DNA from: Megaustenia siamemsis
Taxonomy: Eukaryota > Mollusca > Gastropoda > Stylommatophora > Ariophantidae
Length of the DNA: 64,000 bases
NCBI GenBank assembly: GCA_032433765.1
Contig: JAVIAB010000041.1
Span: forward strand, 80,810,428 to 80,874,427
Reading direction: 5' to 3'
This document shows positions 39,755 through 48,557 of the stretch, piece by piece. The notes under the pieces are model-generated. The model did no database searches. It was not told the DNA's origin and saw only the letters and a list, made by a program, of their open reading frames with translations. A program made the position numbers and the translations under genes. The first letter of the stretch is position 1. Every line of letters begins with the position of its first letter.

Positions 39755-40608
39755 ATGCCGAAGAGAAAGTGTTTTTTCCAAGAAAACTATTGGGATGAAT
39801 GGTCTTTCATAAAACAAGGTAGAAGTGAGAATGAAGCAGAATGCAAAATATGTCAATGTTACATTTCTATCGCGCATGGTGGGAGAACTGACATAACAAA
39901 ACATATAGGAAGTGTCAAACACAAATCTAGAATGTATTCTGCAAACACTTCACGTACTATGGACAATTATTTTTTGACTAAATCGTCAGAGCAAGGTAAA
40001 TTAGTGGCAGCGACAGAACTGACAATGTGTTATCATATTGTAAAACATCATATGTCTTTCAAGTCAATGGACTGCATAAGTAAGCTAAACTCAAAACTGT
40101 TTAAAGATTCTCAAACTGCACAATATGTGGAGCTCGGAAGAACTAAAACAACAGCAATAGTAAAGTCAGTATTAGCACCTGACACTACGGGGCAATTGTG
40201 TAATGAACTTGCTGGTGTACACTACTTTGGTATTGCTACCGACGCAAGTAATCACAATGCTGAAAAAATATTCCCATTAATTGTTCAGTATTTCACTCCA
40301 GCGAATGGTATGACTGTAAAATTACTTAAACTGGGTTCTTTACCAAATGAAACATCCTCTGAAATAAGCAAGTATTGTATCGAGGCTTTAGAAGAAAACA
40401 ACATTGATAAGAACAAGTGTATTGCGTTTTGTGGCGATAATGCAAACTGTAATTTTGGTGGAATACGGCGTGCTGGCACCAACAATGTGTTCGCGAGATT
40501 GAAAAGTGAACTTAATGAAAATCTTCTTGTAATTGGATGCCCTGCTCATATCATTCATAATTCTGTAAAGACAGCCGCCGATGTTTTGAGTGTTGATGTG
40601 GAAACAAC
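39755..40608 (+). pseudogene. Inner hAT transposase, 5' part (BED finger)
   Basis: The first ATG in good context is at 39755 (MPKRKCFF). Residues about 15-60 form a BED-like zinc finger (W.F, CKIC, then HIGSVKH). The DDE-type catalytic core begins with the GIATDASNH segment, followed by CIAFCGDNANCNFGG and GCPAHIIHNSV. The ORF is interrupted by the Polinton at codon 285. Across the insertion, counting one copy of AACAAC, the frame continues exactly into 55797-56841 (854 + 1045 nt, a whole number of codons). The transposase was therefore an uninterrupted frame of about 632 residues when the Polinton landed. Confidence 0.88.
40603..40608. repeat. Polinton target-site duplication, left (AACAAC)
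   Basis: The same AACAAC occurs immediately after the right end at 55791-55796. Six bases is the known Polinton duplication length. Confidence 0.93.
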
Positions 40609-41228
40609 AGTAGTAGGTCGTGGACACAATGGTCGGACTTGGATACAAAGACAAAGAATAGGGTATACCCTACGAAGTCCAGTATCTTTAAGTACAAGAG
40701 TTATATAGTAGGATACCACCACTTTCCCATGGTGGAAGGTGGTGGAAGGTGGTGGAGCTTCTGTTATGATATATATGTATATATGTATAGGGCTTGTATA
40801 GTGCATGAAGGGGATAGTAGGGGAGATAATTAATGACTCATGTATTGGACATCAGTGTTTCCCGCCAAAGTGACTTCCAATAGGAGCTAGTGTGTGTGTA
40901 TGTTGTCCGGCTATAGACCACGCCCACTCCGGAAGTGAAACTACCATATTAGGGAGTAGTGATACGTTAGTTATTTCATAGATATGGTGAGCATTTATAC
41001 ATATAATAGTAATAAATTAATAGTTATTATATCTAGGTGGACGTAAATGGGCCCCGTATTTAAGATAGGGACCGTAAGTAGGTGTATATACATACATATA
41101 TATTGGCAAATCTTGCTGGCGGTATAAACGAACAGTCATTTTCTCCTACCGTGGCACATAATGATCCAATCAATTCTGTACGCGCGTGAGTTTATTGATT
41201 ATTGTCTCCAGCGCGAAACGCAACAAGT
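40609..41228 (+). repeat. Polinton left terminal inverted repeat (620 bp)
   Basis: It begins AGTAGTAGGTCGTGGACACA. By eye it aligns without gaps to the complement of 55171-55790. The two differences that I see are near 40981 (G versus T) and 41131 (A versus G). It includes an internal short tandem GGTGGAAGGTGGTGGAAGGT. Short open frames in the TIR are not considered genes. Confidence 0.96.
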
Positions 41229-41308
41229 TGTGTAAACTAATGAGCGATCTGTCTCGGTACGTGGTTAGCAGACAATAAGACATAGGTTAATAACAATACT
41301 TATGATCT

Positions 41309-41322
41309 CGATACGCGTATCG
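41309..41322. promoter_or_regulatory. 14-bp palindrome upstream of the ATPase gene
   Basis: CGATACGCGTATCG is a perfect palindrome about 70 bases before the first gene and may bind a dimeric factor. Function is unknown. Confidence 0.4.
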
Positions 41323-41346
41323 TGTTATCAAATAAGGTTCGTAAGT

Positions 41347-41354
41347 TATAAAAT
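41347..41354 (+). promoter_or_regulatory. TATA-like box of the rightward gene cluster
   Basis: TATAAAAT lies 35 bases before the ATPase ATG and is placed to drive the first gene with a very short leader. Confidence 0.45.
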
Positions 41355-41388
41355 AACGACATAAAACGACCTCGCGACAGTCGTAGGT

Positions 41389-42003
41389 ATGGATCCAACC
41401 TGGAATCATCCGTTTACGGCGCTAGTCGCAGGACCGACGGGATGCGGAAAAAGTGTGTTTGTTAGGAGATTTATCGACCACGTGTCAGAAATGGTCAGAC
41501 CCGCTCCGGAGGAAATAATCTACTGTTACGGTGAGTGGCAATCGATGTACGATACGATGAAGGGTGTTCAGTTTAACGAAGGGCTACCCGACATGGACCA
41601 ATGGCGAGGAGATAGGACACGTCTGTTGGTCATAGACGATCTGATGAACGAAACCGACGATAGGGTCACGAAACTATTTACCAAGGGAAGTCATCATAGA
41701 AATATAAGCGTCGTGTATATAGTACAGAATCTCTTTAGCAAAAACAAGGAACAGCGGACGATAAGTCTCAACAGTCATTACATAGTTCTGTTTAAAAACC
41801 CGAGAGACGGATCTCAGATTACGAATCTGGCCAAACAAATGTACCCGGGGCGCGTGTCGTACGTGCAAGAAAGTTTTAAAGACGCGACATCGGCTCCACA
41901 CGGGTATTTATTATTTGACCTTCGGCAAGAGACGCCGGATCATCTAAGGCTGCGCGCAAATATTTTTCCTAAAGAACAGCAGGTAGTCTACATCCCAAAG
42001 TAA
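41389..42003 (+). CDS. Polinton genome-packaging ATPase (A32/FtsK-HerA type)
   Basis: This 204-residue ATPase would pump element DNA into preformed capsids. Walker A is GPTGCGKS (residues 15-22), Walker B is LLVIDDLM (79-86, with acidic residues D83 and D84), and a sensor-like IVQN follows at 111-114. The length and compact organisation match Polinton and poxvirus A32-like ATPases. The start is the first ATG after the left TIR, and a downstream gene begins 5 bases after its stop. The frame is intact with all ATPase motifs. Its presence with capsid and protease genes supports a virion-forming rather than purely transposon lifestyle; virion formation itself is an inference from gene content. 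Confidence 0.94.
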   Translation: MDPTWNHPFTALVAGPTGCGKSVFVRRFIDHVSEMVRPAPEEIIYCYGEWQSMYDTMKGVQFNEGLPDMDQWRGDRTRLLVIDDLMNETDDRVTKLFTKGSHHRNISVVYIVQNLFSKNKEQRTISLNSHYIVLFKNPRDGSQITNLAKQMYPGRVSYVQESFKDATSAPHGYLLFDLRQETPDHLRLRANIFPKEQQVVYIPK

Positions 42004-42008
42004 GGAAC

Positions 42009-42332
42009 ATGGGCGAGTCGGTCAAAAGACACGGAGAGATGTTGCGTTTTCTGTGCTCGGCTAAACCACCAGCTGTAAAGGCCGCGATGAAAACAGCGTC
42101 GCCTGATCTCATAAGAACTCTGTGCGAATGTTGCCACAACGTGTTAAAAGGTAACGTTCGGCTCACGCCGGCTCAGAAGAGACGGTTGCAGCGCCATAAA
42201 CACGACCTGAGGATTCTCGCACGAAAAAAGACGACCGTGAAAAAGAGAAAACAGATTCTACAAAAGGGTGGTTTTATCGGCGCTCTGATTAAACCAGTTC
42301 TGGGTATCCTGAGCGGTATTCTGGGCATGTGA
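42009..42332 (+). CDS. Small basic Polinton protein with hydrophobic Gly-rich tail
   Basis: The product has 107 residues. The centre is strongly basic (QKRRLQRHKHDLRILARKK), followed by a KGGFIGALIKPVLGILSGIL-type hydrophobic, glycine-containing end (residues about 86-107). This layout, a conserved VLKGNV..L...QKRRL.RHK core plus a membrane-active-looking tail, recurs in Polinton-like elements next to the ATPase. It has been compared with small adenovirus core proteins such as pX. Role in the virion (DNA condensation or membrane disruption) is inference. It is tightly packed: 5 bases after the ATPase stop and 3 bases before the next ATG. Confidence 0.75.
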   Translation: MGESVKRHGEMLRFLCSAKPPAVKAAMKTASPDLIRTLCECCHNVLKGNVRLTPAQKRRLQRHKHDLRILARKKTTVKKRKQILQKGGFIGALIKPVLGILSGILGM

Positions 42333-42335
42333 ACG

Positions 42336-42797
42336 ATGGCCAAGAAAATGATTTTGATCGATCCTCGACTGGTAGAGTCTGTAAATCACCACCAAGTCGC
42401 GTATACGCCACCCGAGTCACTAAAAGACACCCTAGGAGATCTGGATACGCAAATGCAACGAGTCCTGGAAAGAGAGGACATGTCACCACGCGACAAAGCC
42501 AGACTGTATCAGCAGACATTGCAACGATATCTGCAACGTCTCGATCAGTACAGACACAAACCTCTAGGCGTAGTGGACATTAAACAGGCACCCCCATCCC
42601 CCGACGCGATTACAACACCACCAACCGCGGTACTTAAAGATGAAGTCGACGAAAAAATTCCTCAGTCAGCGCCAAGCGCGCCTAGGCCGAAAACGAAAGC
42701 GGTCACTCACAAAGAAGTTGTGGGCACGTACAGGCTCAGGAAAAGAAGAAAAAGTAAAATTCCAAAACCAAACTGGGAGACATGGCCAAACGAGTAG
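42336..42797 (+). CDS. Conserved Polinton protein of unknown role (helical, basic C-terminus)
   Basis: This 153-residue protein has a charged helical or coiled-coil stretch (residues about 28-70), a Pro-rich middle and a very basic C-terminal end (YRLRKRRKSKIPKP). The family's usual start, MAKKMILIDPRL, is recognisable from related elements, but I know of no assigned function. It overlaps the integrase start by 16 bases. Being encoded between the core-type protein and the integrase, it could be a virion or nucleoprotein component. Confidence 0.7.
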   Translation: MAKKMILIDPRLVESVNHHQVAYTPPESLKDTLGDLDTQMQRVLEREDMSPRDKARLYQQTLQRYLQRLDQYRHKPLGVVDIKQAPPSPDAITTPPTAVLKDEVDEKIPQSAPSAPRPKTKAVTHKEVVGTYRLRKRRKSKIPKPNWETWPNE

Positions 42798-43870
42798 ATA
42801 AGATGTTAAGAAGCCGTTACTACGATCCGAATCGACCGGGTGCCTACGGGGGTGTGGGTGGTTTACAGCGTAGTACAAAACTAAGCTCTGCAAAAATTAA
42901 AGAATGGCTGAGTCTGCAGGATGCTTATACTCTACACAAACCCGTTGTTAGAAAATTTAAGAGACGACCCATCATCGTGGGTGGTATGAATCAGCAGTTC
43001 CAGGCTGATCTGATCGATCTGAGACAATTAAGAAGATACAACGACACGTTCTCGTATCTCGTTACGTGTATCGACGTTTTTGCGAAGTATGCTTGGGCAG
43101 TTCCGATACGGTCGAAAACCGCAAAAAATCTAGTGGAGGCCGTGAGCGAAATATTTGCCGAGCGCAAACCGATAAATCTTCAAACGGACAAAGGATCCGA
43201 ATTCGTCAACAAAACTTTCCTAAAGTTTCTCAAGGAAAATGGAGTTCATTTCTTCACAACGGAGAACGAGGATATAAAGGCAGCGATCGTAGAACGATTT
43301 AACCGAACGTTAAAAGAGAAAATGTGGAAATTTTTTACGAAAACGAACAAATTGAGATATGTGGATGCGTTATCCGCCTTACTCAGAAACTACAATAATT
43401 CGTATCACAGGAGCATTAAAATGGCACCGGTCCACGTAAATTCGGCCAATCAAGAACAAGTCTGGAACACGTTGTATAATAAACTGTCGGGGAGAGACAA
43501 TAGACAGTCAGTGGCGATCAATAACCGTTATAAAGAAGGTGATCGAGTTAGGATAGCTCAAGCCAGAGCTAATTTCAAAAAGGGGTATACACCAGCGTGG
43601 ACGGAAGAACTGTTTACAATCAGTCGTGTAAACAAAAACACTAACCCGGTAACCTACGTTGTGAAAGATGATTCTGGTGAAGAGTTGAAAGGGTCGTTTT
43701 ATACAGAAGAGCTTCAGAAAGTCGGCGAAAAACGGGTGTATCGAATAGAAGCCATCTTAGAAGAGAGGAAAGTTGGTGGAACAAAACAGTACTTAGTCAA
43801 ATGGTTCGGTTACACCTCGGCATTTAACACTTGGATTTTGAGCGAGCAGGTATCGAGATACAGAGACTGA
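42782..43870 (+). CDS. Retroviral-type integrase with C-terminal chromodomain
   Basis: The integrase (362 residues) joins element ends to chromosomal DNA. The DDE core shows D76 (QADLIDL), D136 (LQTDKGSEF) and E171 (AAIVERFNRTL), giving the D-D-35-E spacing. A chromodomain occupies about residues 318-360 (YRIEAILEERKVGGTKQYLVKWFGY). Chromodomains bind methylated histone tails and can direct integration, so heterochromatin targeting is plausible in this repeat-rich locus. The frame is intact. The start is the ATG overlapping the previous gene. The 6-bp AACAAC duplication at the element ends is the expected product of this enzyme class. Confidence 0.95.
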   Translation: MAKRVDKMLRSRYYDPNRPGAYGGVGGLQRSTKLSSAKIKEWLSLQDAYTLHKPVVRKFKRRPIIVGGMNQQFQADLIDLRQLRRYNDTFSYLVTCIDVFAKYAWAVPIRSKTAKNLVEAVSEIFAERKPINLQTDKGSEFVNKTFLKFLKENGVHFFTTENEDIKAAIVERFNRTLKEKMWKFFTKTNKLRYVDALSALLRNYNNSYHRSIKMAPVHVNSANQEQVWNTLYNKLSGRDNRQSVAINNRYKEGDRVRIAQARANFKKGYTPAWTEELFTISRVNKNTNPVTYVVKDDSGEELKGSFYTEELQKVGEKRVYRIEAILEERKVGGTKQYLVKWFGYTSAFNTWILSEQVSRYRD

Positions 43871-43874
43871 CGAA

Positions 43875-44180
43875 ATGGAGGGGGATGAACACGTGCAAAC
43901 TTTTCTGAGTACGGTAGTTGAAAGAGAAGAAACGAAGAACGACGAAGGGACCAGTCACGATAGCAGAACCTCTCTCTGGCCTGTTTTCGGTAAACTGCTC
44001 CCGCGAATGGAAATCGTTTTTCTCTGCCAAATGATCGTTATATATGCCGTAATCGGCGTGGCTTTATTTAATCTGACGGGTGGAAACGGTGAGGGTCAGG
44101 ACGGAAAGATTTGGATCGCGCTCCTGAGTAGTTGTCTGGGTTACATGCTTCCAAATCCCAAGCTAGAGACGAGACGGTGA
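43875..44180 (+). CDS. Small Polinton membrane protein
   Basis: The product has 101 residues with a hydrophilic, acidic N-terminus, a transmembrane segment at about 46-67 and a second hydrophobic segment at about 79-92 that ends in the LLSSCLGYMLPNP motif. I recognise that motif from other Polintons. It could be a virion membrane or entry-related component; the function is unknown. It starts 4 bases after the integrase stop and ends 10 bases before the penton gene. Confidence 0.72.
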   Translation: MEGDEHVQTFLSTVVEREETKNDEGTSHDSRTSLWPVFGKLLPRMEIVFLCQMIVIYAVIGVALFNLTGGNGEGQDGKIWIALLSSCLGYMLPNPKLETRR

Positions 44181-44190
44181 ATCAAGGAAG

Positions 44191-45432
44191 ATGAGTTTTT
44201 ACATCACAGCCCCTAGCAACGCTTCGATGCAAATTTATCCTGAAAATAGTCCTGGAAACTTTTTCGTCAAACTCCCTCAAACTATCGAACTGAACGCAAA
44301 CTACGAAGTCGGTTTGGCCGAGATACAATTTCCAAACACTCATTTCAACGTCCTACCCGGCGATATCTGGATCCGTTACGAAAGCTCTAGTAACACAGCA
44401 GTAATAATGGAACTGGCGCCGGGGTTATACAATACAGCGGATAACTTTATCGATTCTTTAAATAAAGTGATTTTGGAAAAAACACCCGGCGTCAATATGA
44501 GATTTTTTTATAAAAAAAACGAAAATAAGGCCATCTTTAAAGTCGTTGAACAAGGAGCCTCGGTTACCATAAGCGAGGAATTGAAAAGTATCTTAAGCTT
44601 CTCATCGAATCGCGTGACAGACGCTAACGTGGCCCTGCACGGCGAGAAAGAAATAAATTTGGAAGCTCAAACTAGAAACGTGTACGTCTATTGCGATCTA
44701 GTGTCACCCAGAGTGGTGGGGGATGTTCTGGTACCCTTACTGAGGACAGTTCCTATTTTGGAGAAAACCACCACATCCATATTTCGCATCTACGACAAAC
44801 CGCACTATGTCCCCCTGAGCAGGTTCTCCTTCGACAGGTTAGAAATTCTTTTAACTAACGACAGGGGAGTTGCGATCCCATTTACATCCGGAACGTCGGT
44901 ACTGACGTTACATTTTCAGAGCGCGGAAGCACTTCGATCTGGAATAATGGTGAGACACACGCCGCTTCATCGAAATGCTAAGTTATACGAAGAGTGTTGC
45001 TTTAATCAAGCCGGCCACGGCCTCCCGGTATTTGTCGGAGGTAGAAGTCAGCGAGGGCGCGGTATCGGAAGTTTTTTCGGAGGCATCGGAAGAGCAATTT
45101 TACCGTGGCTAAAAACAGGCGGTAAGGCATTACTCAGAGAAGGTGTCGGCACGGGACTACAAGTCGCGCAAGACGCATTGGCGGGAAGAAACATTGGAGA
45201 GTCGTTTAAAGAAAGAGCTAAGGAATCCGGTCAGCGTTTAATTCAGGGAGCCATCAGTCATCTGGCCGGTGGCGATACAGGCCAACAAACCGGAAGCGGT
45301 AGAAGAAGGAAAAGACGAGCAGCTCCACCTGGGATGCCGGCAAGAAGAATAAAAACGACGAAACGACGCGATCACTCTCATTCCGCGTCCAAGAAGTCTA
45401 AGAGGACAAACTATTCGGACATATTCGGTTAA
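44191..45432 (+). CDS. Penton-like minor capsid protein fused to a pVI-like C-terminus
   Basis: This protein has 413 residues. The first roughly 255 residues (MSFYITAPSNASM...) match the Polinton minor capsid (penton, single jelly-roll) family. From about residue 275 (GHGLPVFVGG) there is a Gly-rich segment, an amphipathic IGSFFGGIGRAILPWLKTGG region and a basic C-terminal end with RRRKRR. This second half resembles the adenovirus pVI-like protein that related elements, as I recall, encode as a separate ORF. An LAGG.D sequence near residue 368 fits the adenain-type cleavage pattern (L-x-G-G-x), so the fusion could be processed by the protease encoded at 46760. The jelly-roll assignment is by family resemblance. 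Confidence 0.82.
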   Translation: MSFYITAPSNASMQIYPENSPGNFFVKLPQTIELNANYEVGLAEIQFPNTHFNVLPGDIWIRYESSSNTAVIMELAPGLYNTADNFIDSLNKVILEKTPGVNMRFFYKKNENKAIFKVVEQGASVTISEELKSILSFSSNRVTDANVALHGEKEINLEAQTRNVYVYCDLVSPRVVGDVLVPLLRTVPILEKTTTSIFRIYDKPHYVPLSRFSFDRLEILLTNDRGVAIPFTSGTSVLTLHFQSAEALRSGIMVRHTPLHRNAKLYEECCFNQAGHGLPVFVGGRSQRGRGIGSFFGGIGRAILPWLKTGGKALLREGVGTGLQVAQDALAGRNIGESFKERAKESGQRLIQGAISHLAGGDTGQQTGSGRRRKRRAAPPGMPARRIKTTKRRDHSHSASKKSKRTNYSDIFG

Positions 45433-45437
45433 GCGAT

Positions 45438-46748
45438 ATGGCGTTAGTGCATCCCAAGTCTTGCGAGTGTTTCCATTCTGGACTAGATTTGTTTAGCGTT
45501 CCACCGACTCAGACATCTCTTGATTCTGCCCAGTTTGTAGAAGTTTCCCCCTTGGCGTCTCTGGCATCTGGGGCCCCTATAGAATTTTCCATCAGCGGAA
45601 ATTCGGACGAATACATCGATTTTTCCAACACGTATCTGCATATGAGAGCAAAAATTACGCTGTCCAACGGTGAAAATATACCAAATGATGTTGAAGTTGC
45701 GCCTGTGAACTATTTTCTGCACAGTCTAATCTCGCAAGTCGACGTATCTCTCAACGATACTTTGATTTCAGCTTCTGAAAACACCTACCCTTTTCGAGCA
45801 TACCTAGAAGCCACTCTCAACCATAGCAAGGAATCTAAGAAAAGTTATCTCACGAGCGCACTCTACTACACCGATACTCCCAAACACGCGGATGACACCC
45901 AAGGTGACTCCAATGCGGGTCTTAAAACTCGTCGAAATCTGGCCCGAGGTAGCCATGAGCTGGATATGATAGGGCGACTTCACTCTGATATTTTTGCTCA
46001 GGAGCGTTACATGCTAAACAGGGTTGACGTGAAAATTAAGTTGACCCCCTCAAAGGACGTATTTAACATCATAGCTCACGACAAAACTGTCGGTTATAAA
46101 AGTGTCATCACCTACGCCGCCCTGTTGGTGAGGAAAGCCTCAGTTAATCCGGCCATTTCGCTGGCTCACGAAAAGGCTCTCTTACGAGGCAATGCGCGAT
46201 ACCCCATGAAGAGAGTTATGATTAAAACATTTGCCATTCCTAAAGGCATGTTATCTCATTCCCAAGACAACCTATTCCTGACTCAAACACCAACGCGACT
46301 AGTCCTCGGCTTACTGGACTCGGCTGCATTTAATGGAAGTTACGACACCAACCCCTTCAATTTTAAAAACTTTGGCCTTACCTACTTAAACATCACCGTC
46401 GCCGGTCATAGTATTTGGGGTAAACCTCTATCTACCGAATTTGACCGCGGTCAGTACGCTCGCGCCTACTTCAAGTCCATGCTGGCGTTGGGTCTTGTGG
46501 GAACAGACGCTGGTAACGGAATAGATTATAACGACTTCAAGAACGCCTACACTCTTTTTGCATTCGATCTCAGCCCTAGTCTTTTGAACGCCGAACAATT
46601 TGAGCTGGCAAAATCAGGGCCCGTCGCCATCGAGCTCAAATTTGCGACGATCACGCCTAATCCTATACAGGTACTAGTTTACGCAGAACTGGATTCCGTG
46701 GTGGAGATCTCTAAAACGAGACAGATTCTTACAGATTACACAGCGTAA
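45438..46748 (+). CDS. Polinton major capsid protein (double jelly-roll)
   Basis: The 436-residue protein begins with the conserved CECFHSGLDLFSVPPTQTS and EFSISGNSDEYIDFSNTYLH segments, diagnostic for Polinton/adintovirus hexon-like capsid proteins. This family forms trimeric capsomers with two jelly-roll folds. The length is within the family range and the frame is intact. It lies directly downstream of the penton gene and 11 bases before the protease, a capsid cassette conserved in these elements. Confidence 0.93.
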   Translation: MALVHPKSCECFHSGLDLFSVPPTQTSLDSAQFVEVSPLASLASGAPIEFSISGNSDEYIDFSNTYLHMRAKITLSNGENIPNDVEVAPVNYFLHSLISQVDVSLNDTLISASENTYPFRAYLEATLNHSKESKKSYLTSALYYTDTPKHADDTQGDSNAGLKTRRNLARGSHELDMIGRLHSDIFAQERYMLNRVDVKIKLTPSKDVFNIIAHDKTVGYKSVITYAALLVRKASVNPAISLAHEKALLRGNARYPMKRVMIKTFAIPKGMLSHSQDNLFLTQTPTRLVLGLLDSAAFNGSYDTNPFNFKNFGLTYLNITVAGHSIWGKPLSTEFDRGQYARAYFKSMLALGLVGTDAGNGIDYNDFKNAYTLFAFDLSPSLLNAEQFELAKSGPVAIELKFATITPNPIQVLVYAELDSVVEISKTRQILTDYTA

Positions 46749-46759
46749 ACACTTCGACA

Positions 46760-47254
46760 ATGAACACGAGAGATATTCTCAACGTACTTATGTCTGACAT
46801 TTTTGTGAGACGGTGTTCCATTGTTAGCGTAGTGGCTCGCGATCGGTTACCTCGCTATATCGATCCAACTAAAACAGCAGCTTTCGTTATCAATACCGAC
46901 CCTAGTTGGAGACCGGGCTCTCACTGGGTCGCCCTCTACTACAACGCTATGGGGCAGTTTGAGTATTTCGACAGTTTCGGGTTTTCTCCCAGACATACCG
47001 AGATCATCGATTTTATCGAGAGGAATTCGAACAGACCTCTCATCTACAACTCGCGTCAGTTACAAGATCTTGTTAGTAACGCGTGTGGACTGTACTCTGT
47101 GTATTTTCTACTGATTAAAACCCGAGGAGGATCAATGCAAAGGGTCTTAATGCCGTTTACCTCATCCACCAGACAACACATAAACGATCGAATCGTGTAT
47201 CGACTAGTAGCACCGAAACTTGTGTCGCAAAATTTAAAATTTCTAGTGCAATGA
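46760..47254 (+). CDS. Adenain-like cysteine protease (C5 type)
   Basis: The 164-residue maturation protease resembles adenovirus adenain and Ulp1-like enzymes. Catalytic candidates are H55 (GSHWVALY), D71 (EYFDSFG), the oxyanion residue Q102 and nucleophile C109 (VSNACGLYSVYFL). The C minus 7 spacing of the glutamine matches adenain. It is predicted to cut capsid and core precursors during virion maturation; the penton/pVI fusion upstream is one candidate substrate. Its stop codon overlaps a TGACGTCA element, and the next promoter follows. Confidence 0.93.
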   Translation: MNTRDILNVLMSDIFVRRCSIVSVVARDRLPRYIDPTKTAAFVINTDPSWRPGSHWVALYYNAMGQFEYFDSFGFSPRHTEIIDFIERNSNRPLIYNSRQLQDLVSNACGLYSVYFLLIKTRGGSMQRVLMPFTSSTRQHINDRIVYRLVAPKLVSQNLKFLVQ

Positions 47255-47259
47255 CGTCA
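47252..47259. promoter_or_regulatory. CRE/ATF-type palindrome TGACGTCA
   Basis: A perfect CRE consensus overlaps the protease stop codon and lies 81 bases before the TATA box of the next gene. This is the right place for a promoter-proximal activator site. Confidence 0.55.
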
Positions 47260-47339
47260 GTGGCTAAAAATATCGCAGACAAGTCTGGACACGAATTTTA
47301 GTGTTTAAAAATCTGGACTAAACCGGATCTGACCTATGG

Positions 47340-47347
47340 TATAAAAG
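47340..47347 (+). promoter_or_regulatory. TATA box of the PC4-like gene
   Basis: TATAAAAG lies 53-60 bases before the ATG at 47400. A TCAGT initiator-like word follows at 47380-47384. This 145-base gap is the only sizeable intergenic space in the rightward cluster. Confidence 0.65.
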
Positions 47348-47399
47348 TCGCGGGTGAGAAAGCGCCAGTCACACATCGCTCAGTGCTGAGATACAGAAG

Positions 47400-48155
47400 A
47401 TGCTGACAAACGTCGAGGCTGCACCAGTTGTCGATGTACCCACTAGATGGGTCTACGTTACAACAGATCGTGAAATGGTCAAACCATTGGCTGCAGGGCT
47501 GAAAGTAGCGTCCGTGTCTTCATATAGAGGGTCGACTATGATCCATATTCGAAAATTTTTCGGGACATCGAATTTAAAATATCCCACCAAGTTTGGGATC
47601 ACGTTGAATCGTTCAGAATTTGAACAGCTCGTGTCTATGCAGGACGAGTTATTGGCTGAGTATGAGCGTCTCGAAACCATCGCAATAAAACCAGAAACTC
47701 ATACAGTGAACGAACCCGACATCAGACTAGATCACACACTTCCAGCATCCACGTCGCCGAGTATCGAGCCATATTCCATAAATACTGGCTTTTACATGGC
47801 TCCTTTTTACGATACTGACAACTTCGAAAGTAGTCAGCCAATACCAGAACTATCTCCGGGTCATCTTAGTAGAAACGAACAGCTCGTGGCTATGCAGGAC
47901 GAGTTATTGGCCGAGTGTGCTCGTCTCGAGGGTAATGCAACAACACTACAGCCTCTTCCCTCGAACGAGCCCTCGACCACGGCAGATCATAGACTTCCAG
48001 TGTCTACATCAGCATGCAACGAGCCTTATTCGATAAATAATGGTTCTTACAGGACTCCCGTGTACGATACTGACAACGTTGAAAAGATTCAACCAATAAC
48101 AACGCTTGCCCCTGGTCATCTTAGAAGAAGAAAGAGGCTGAGGCTGAACATTTAG
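47400..48155 (+). CDS. PC4-like single-stranded DNA-binding protein with internal duplication
   Basis: The product has 251 residues. Residues about 38-80 (VSSYRGSTMIHIRKFFG..YPTKFGITLN) match the PC4/Sub1 transcription-coactivator fold, a ssDNA-binding domain, which fits a replication or transcription role. The C-terminal two thirds is a tandem duplication: residues 75-159 and 160-245 both begin EQLV.MQDELLAE and both contain EPYSIN.G and YDTDN..., ending PGHL. The copies are about 55-60% identical by eye. The end is basic (RRRKRLRLN). It has its own TATA box and a polyadenylation signal at 48219, so it probably forms a separate transcription unit. PC4 identity is by motif only. Confidence 0.72.
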   Translation: MLTNVEAAPVVDVPTRWVYVTTDREMVKPLAAGLKVASVSSYRGSTMIHIRKFFGTSNLKYPTKFGITLNRSEFEQLVSMQDELLAEYERLETIAIKPETHTVNEPDIRLDHTLPASTSPSIEPYSINTGFYMAPFYDTDNFESSQPIPELSPGHLSRNEQLVAMQDELLAECARLEGNATTLQPLPSNEPSTTADHRLPVSTSACNEPYSINNGSYRTPVYDTDNVEKIQPITTLAPGHLRRRKRLRLNI

Positions 48156-48218
48156 ATGTTGTGTTTTAATGTCGTGTCTAGATGTACTGCATACGCAGTA
48201 TCGGTGTTGTGTTGTATC

Positions 48219-48224
48219 AATAAA
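48219..48224 (+). terminator. Polyadenylation signal, rightward cluster
   Basis: AATAAA lies 64 bases after the stop of the PC4-like gene, in the convergent gap facing the PolB gene. Confidence 0.6.
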
Positions 48225-48450
48225 ATATATATATAAATTACAAAACATGCCTCGTGTTATTTGTCATTTATGTGTATGTATATAATGGATTGTATAGGTG
48301 TGAAAGTCATAGATGTTGTAAATCGTTTTTTTTTTCTGTTTTACACACAGGTATACTGGTAGTACACCAAGGACACTGATAGTATCCATATTATTCTTAC
48401 GAGACAGTACCACGTGACATGTATATACAATAGAAAAACAACATACTTTT

Positions 48451-48470
48451 TTTAATAATATATTTTTAAT
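48451..48470 (-). terminator. ATTAAA-type polyadenylation signals of PolB
   Basis: Two TTTAAT words on the plus strand (48451 and 48465) read ATTAAA on the minus strand, about 90-105 bases beyond the PolB stop. No perfect AATAAA is present here. Confidence 0.4.
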
Positions 48471-48557
48471 ACAATATAAACGTGACAACGACACAAACAT
48501 ATGTTCATTATCATCGGACATAAACATATCACAGAAGTATCTTTGTATATAAATACT

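Noticed and set aside
40555..40833. Short ORFs within the Polinton TIRs (and mirror copies at 55566-55814)
   Set aside because: They are inverted-repeat shadows; the codons include simple TA repeats, and one spans the element boundary.
42782..43870. LTR retrotransposon integrase
   Set aside because: There are no LTRs, gag or reverse transcriptase nearby. The 6-bp duplication, TIRs and PolB identify a Polinton.
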